Origin: Bigelowiella natans CCMP2755
Lineage: Eukaryota > Cercozoa > Chlorarachniophyceae
Direction: 5' to 3'
Assembly: GCA_000320545.1 (NCBI GenBank)
Contig: ADNK01000702.1
Span: 1 to 34,776 of the forward strand
Length of the DNA stretch: 34,776 nt
How positions within the stretch are numbered: the first letter of the stretch is position 1; each line of letters opens with the position of its first letter. The notes beneath the pieces are model-generated. The model was not told the DNA's origin. It worked only from the letters and a program-made list of their open reading frames with translations, and made no database searches. This document shows positions 33,328 through 34,776 of this stretch, piece by piece. The position numbers were made by a program, and so were the translations under genes.

Positions 33328-34001
33328 CTGAGAATTAACGAAAATACAAATCACGAGGCCCGCTTGCCCCTGACCGACCGGGCTTGTACGCCGGGAATAC
33401 GTTAGCCAGAGATCCGAGAAGCACCGCCCAACATAAGGCCGATAGCAGCCCCCCCCCGCTGCACAGAGATCTAACGCGTGCACGTGGAGGTTGGCGAAGC
33501 CGCTGATTGTAAATACGGAACAATTAGCACCATATCAGTCGATTCTATTTCATATTTTCATAGAGGCCTAGCCGGGTAGCGTATGTTTAAGAGATAGAAC
33601 AGGCTGCTACCGGTTGGGGGGACAGCATCGGGTCGATCGATCCAGCGGTTGATCAAGTTGAGCAATTTCGGAGAAAAGAAGGCCACTGAAATCTGTTGTC
33701 GCAGTTGGAAAACGGCATGTAAAAGTAAAGGAAATTATTACAATACCGGGATAAGATGTTCTCGGCGCAAAAAGATGCCCAGCTCGCCACGCTGCTCCTG
33801 GGACCGGATCCCGAGATCAGTGCAACAAGAATGTGGCGGCGACGCGGCCTACAATCGAACAAAACCTTCTACTAAAAGCGTGTAAGTGATATCCTCCGAC
33901 ATCGTAAAATTCATGTCTTTGTAGAAAAACCGCGTATTTTAATGATTTTTTATCGATACGAACACCCAAAGTTAAGTCTGATCTTTAATTCTGTAAGAGG
34001 C
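33125..34001. other. Divergent spacer with possible signal-peptide exon (minus)
   Basis: Between the minus-strand gene and the HEAT-like gene. The minus strand at about 33360-33500 encodes a hydrophobic stretch ending LANVFPAYKPGRSG, typical of a signal peptide followed by a basic region. It has no ATG in frame and runs through a homopolymer of nine C at 33449-33457, so the frame may be affected by a sequence error. The rest (33500-34001) shows no coding signal that I trust. Confidence 0.35.
33288..33321. repeat. (TA)n microsatellite
   Basis: TA tract between the possible signal-peptide exon and the first resolved exon of the minus-strand gene. Confidence 0.95.
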
Positions 34002-34574
34002 ATGGCGGAAGCAGCGCCGCTCGCTGATCTGCTCGAGGCGCTCAAGGCGCCTCAACTACGAAAGCGCCAAGAGGCGGTGGTGGGTTTGCTGAAGCGATTC
34101 GATGGGAAAAGTCAGGAGACAGAGGGTGAGGTCAAGAAGGCCGAGGCGGAGATCAGGGCGATGTTAGAAGCAAAGGCCAAAGATTCGAGTGACAAGGCTC
34201 AGAAACTTAAGGCAAGAAGGAGGGCGCTACTCTTCCCCTATCCTTTATTAAAAAAATAAAAAAATCGAGCTCTACTGGTCTTTTCAAAAATTTTGACTTC
34301 TTCGATGCTGTATGGATTTTTGCACGACGCTCCTCGCGCGAAATAGAGCTGCGATCGACGAACTTGAAATCCCGTGCCGCGTAACATGAGAAACTAGCAC
34401 ATTCGCCGAGCTTTCTCTTTCACTTCGCTGATGTCCTTAATATAACTGTGCGCCCAAGGCATTCAACTAACATGGCGGTTATCCAACCCCCAGGAATGGC
34501 AGGCAAAGCATGGAGCGCTACTCGGAGCAGAGGGTCTTTTGAAGGCGAGAAAACTATCTGAAAAGTCATTGTGA
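34002..34574 (+). CDS. HEAT/ARM-like helical repeat protein, N-terminal part
   Basis: Exon 1 is 34002-34211: 70 codons starting MAEAAPLADLLEALKAP and continuing QLRKRQEAVVGLLKRF, then a charged helix ending DSSDKAQKLK. The donor is the GC type (CTTAAG|GCAAGA). A second exon starting at 34494 (CCCCCAG|GAA) continues in phase as EWQAKHGALLGAEGLLKARK and meets TGA at 34572-34574. KHGALLGAEGLL is typical of HEAT/ARM repeats in large scaffold proteins such as translation or tubulin cofactors. A 96-residue protein would be very short for such a family, so the gene probably splices on beyond the window and the stop may lie in an intron. The whole is all-helical with no targeting signal. Confidence 0.6.
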
Positions 34575-34709
34575 TTCACACTGCACTAACACACACTACA
34601 CTAACACACACGCGCGCGCGCGCACGCAAACACACATGTATATATACACACTCACTGTTGGTTTGGGCGTCGCACACTCTATTCATTCAAAATTGCTGTG
34701 TATCCGTAG

Positions 34710-34715
<6 letters not shown>

Positions 34716-34758
<43 letters not shown>
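34716..34758. repeat. (TA)n microsatellite
   Basis: TA tract at the window end, downstream of the last exon seen. (CA/CG)n lies at 34590-34635. Confidence 0.95.
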
Positions 34759-34760
<2 letters not shown>

Positions 34761-34776
34761 TCCTACTTACGGGGCC

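Noticed and set aside
33649-33885. 78-codon plus-strand frame
   Set aside because: Random-looking composition and no link in phase to the HEAT-like gene start at 34002.

Overview
This is nuclear DNA of a eukaryote. Its genes are broken into many short exons (10 to about 180 nt) by GT-AG introns, and introns and gene flanks are packed with microsatellites: (TA)n, (CA/TG)n, (GA/CT)n, GAT and GGA repeats, and G/C homopolymers. Stop codons behave as standard. I see no rRNA, tRNA, CRISPR array, bacterial operon or clear transposon. One protein has a signal peptide, a basic Ser/Arg/Thr-rich stretch and a twin-arginine thylakoid-type signal. An organellar release factor starts with a hydrophobic leader. 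A calaxin-like EF-hand protein hints at a flagellum. Together these suggest a flagellated alga with a complex (secondary) plastid, such as a chromerid or another complex alga. The species cannot be named from the window.

Layout, in order: a calaxin-like EF-hand gene (-, 229-1991, both ends unresolved); a thylakoid-lumen SnoaL/DUF2358-like gene (+, 3251-5586, 11 exons); a CATG/TGCA-rich spacer and an ambiguous region (5.6-7.5 kb); a cysteine-rich basic protein (+, 7567-8904); a 158-residue unknown (-, 9379-10006); an intronless MGC-starting protein (+, 10347-11099); class I release factor RF1 for an organelle (-, 12071-15166, 10 exons); a single-pass membrane thioredoxin-domain protein (+, 16627-21266, 18 exons); a SEL1-repeat protein (-, 22381-26379, 15 exons plus unresolved 5' end); an ankyrin-repeat protein (-, 27020-29658); an unrecognised protein with a Gly/Ala/Val membrane segment (-, 29868-33124 plus unresolved 5' end); and the start of a HEAT/ARM-like gene (+, from 34002).

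The exon models were built by hand from splice sites, reading phase and protein similarity. The strongest check is that phases chain without conflict: the lumenal, RF1 and thioredoxin models sum to 810, 1260 and 1074 nt, all multiples of three. Neighbouring genes do not form an obvious pathway. Two or three of them (lumenal protein, RF1, perhaps the last minus-strand gene) may act in the plastid. The SEL1 and ankyrin genes are independent scaffold-type genes lying in tandem on the minus strand.
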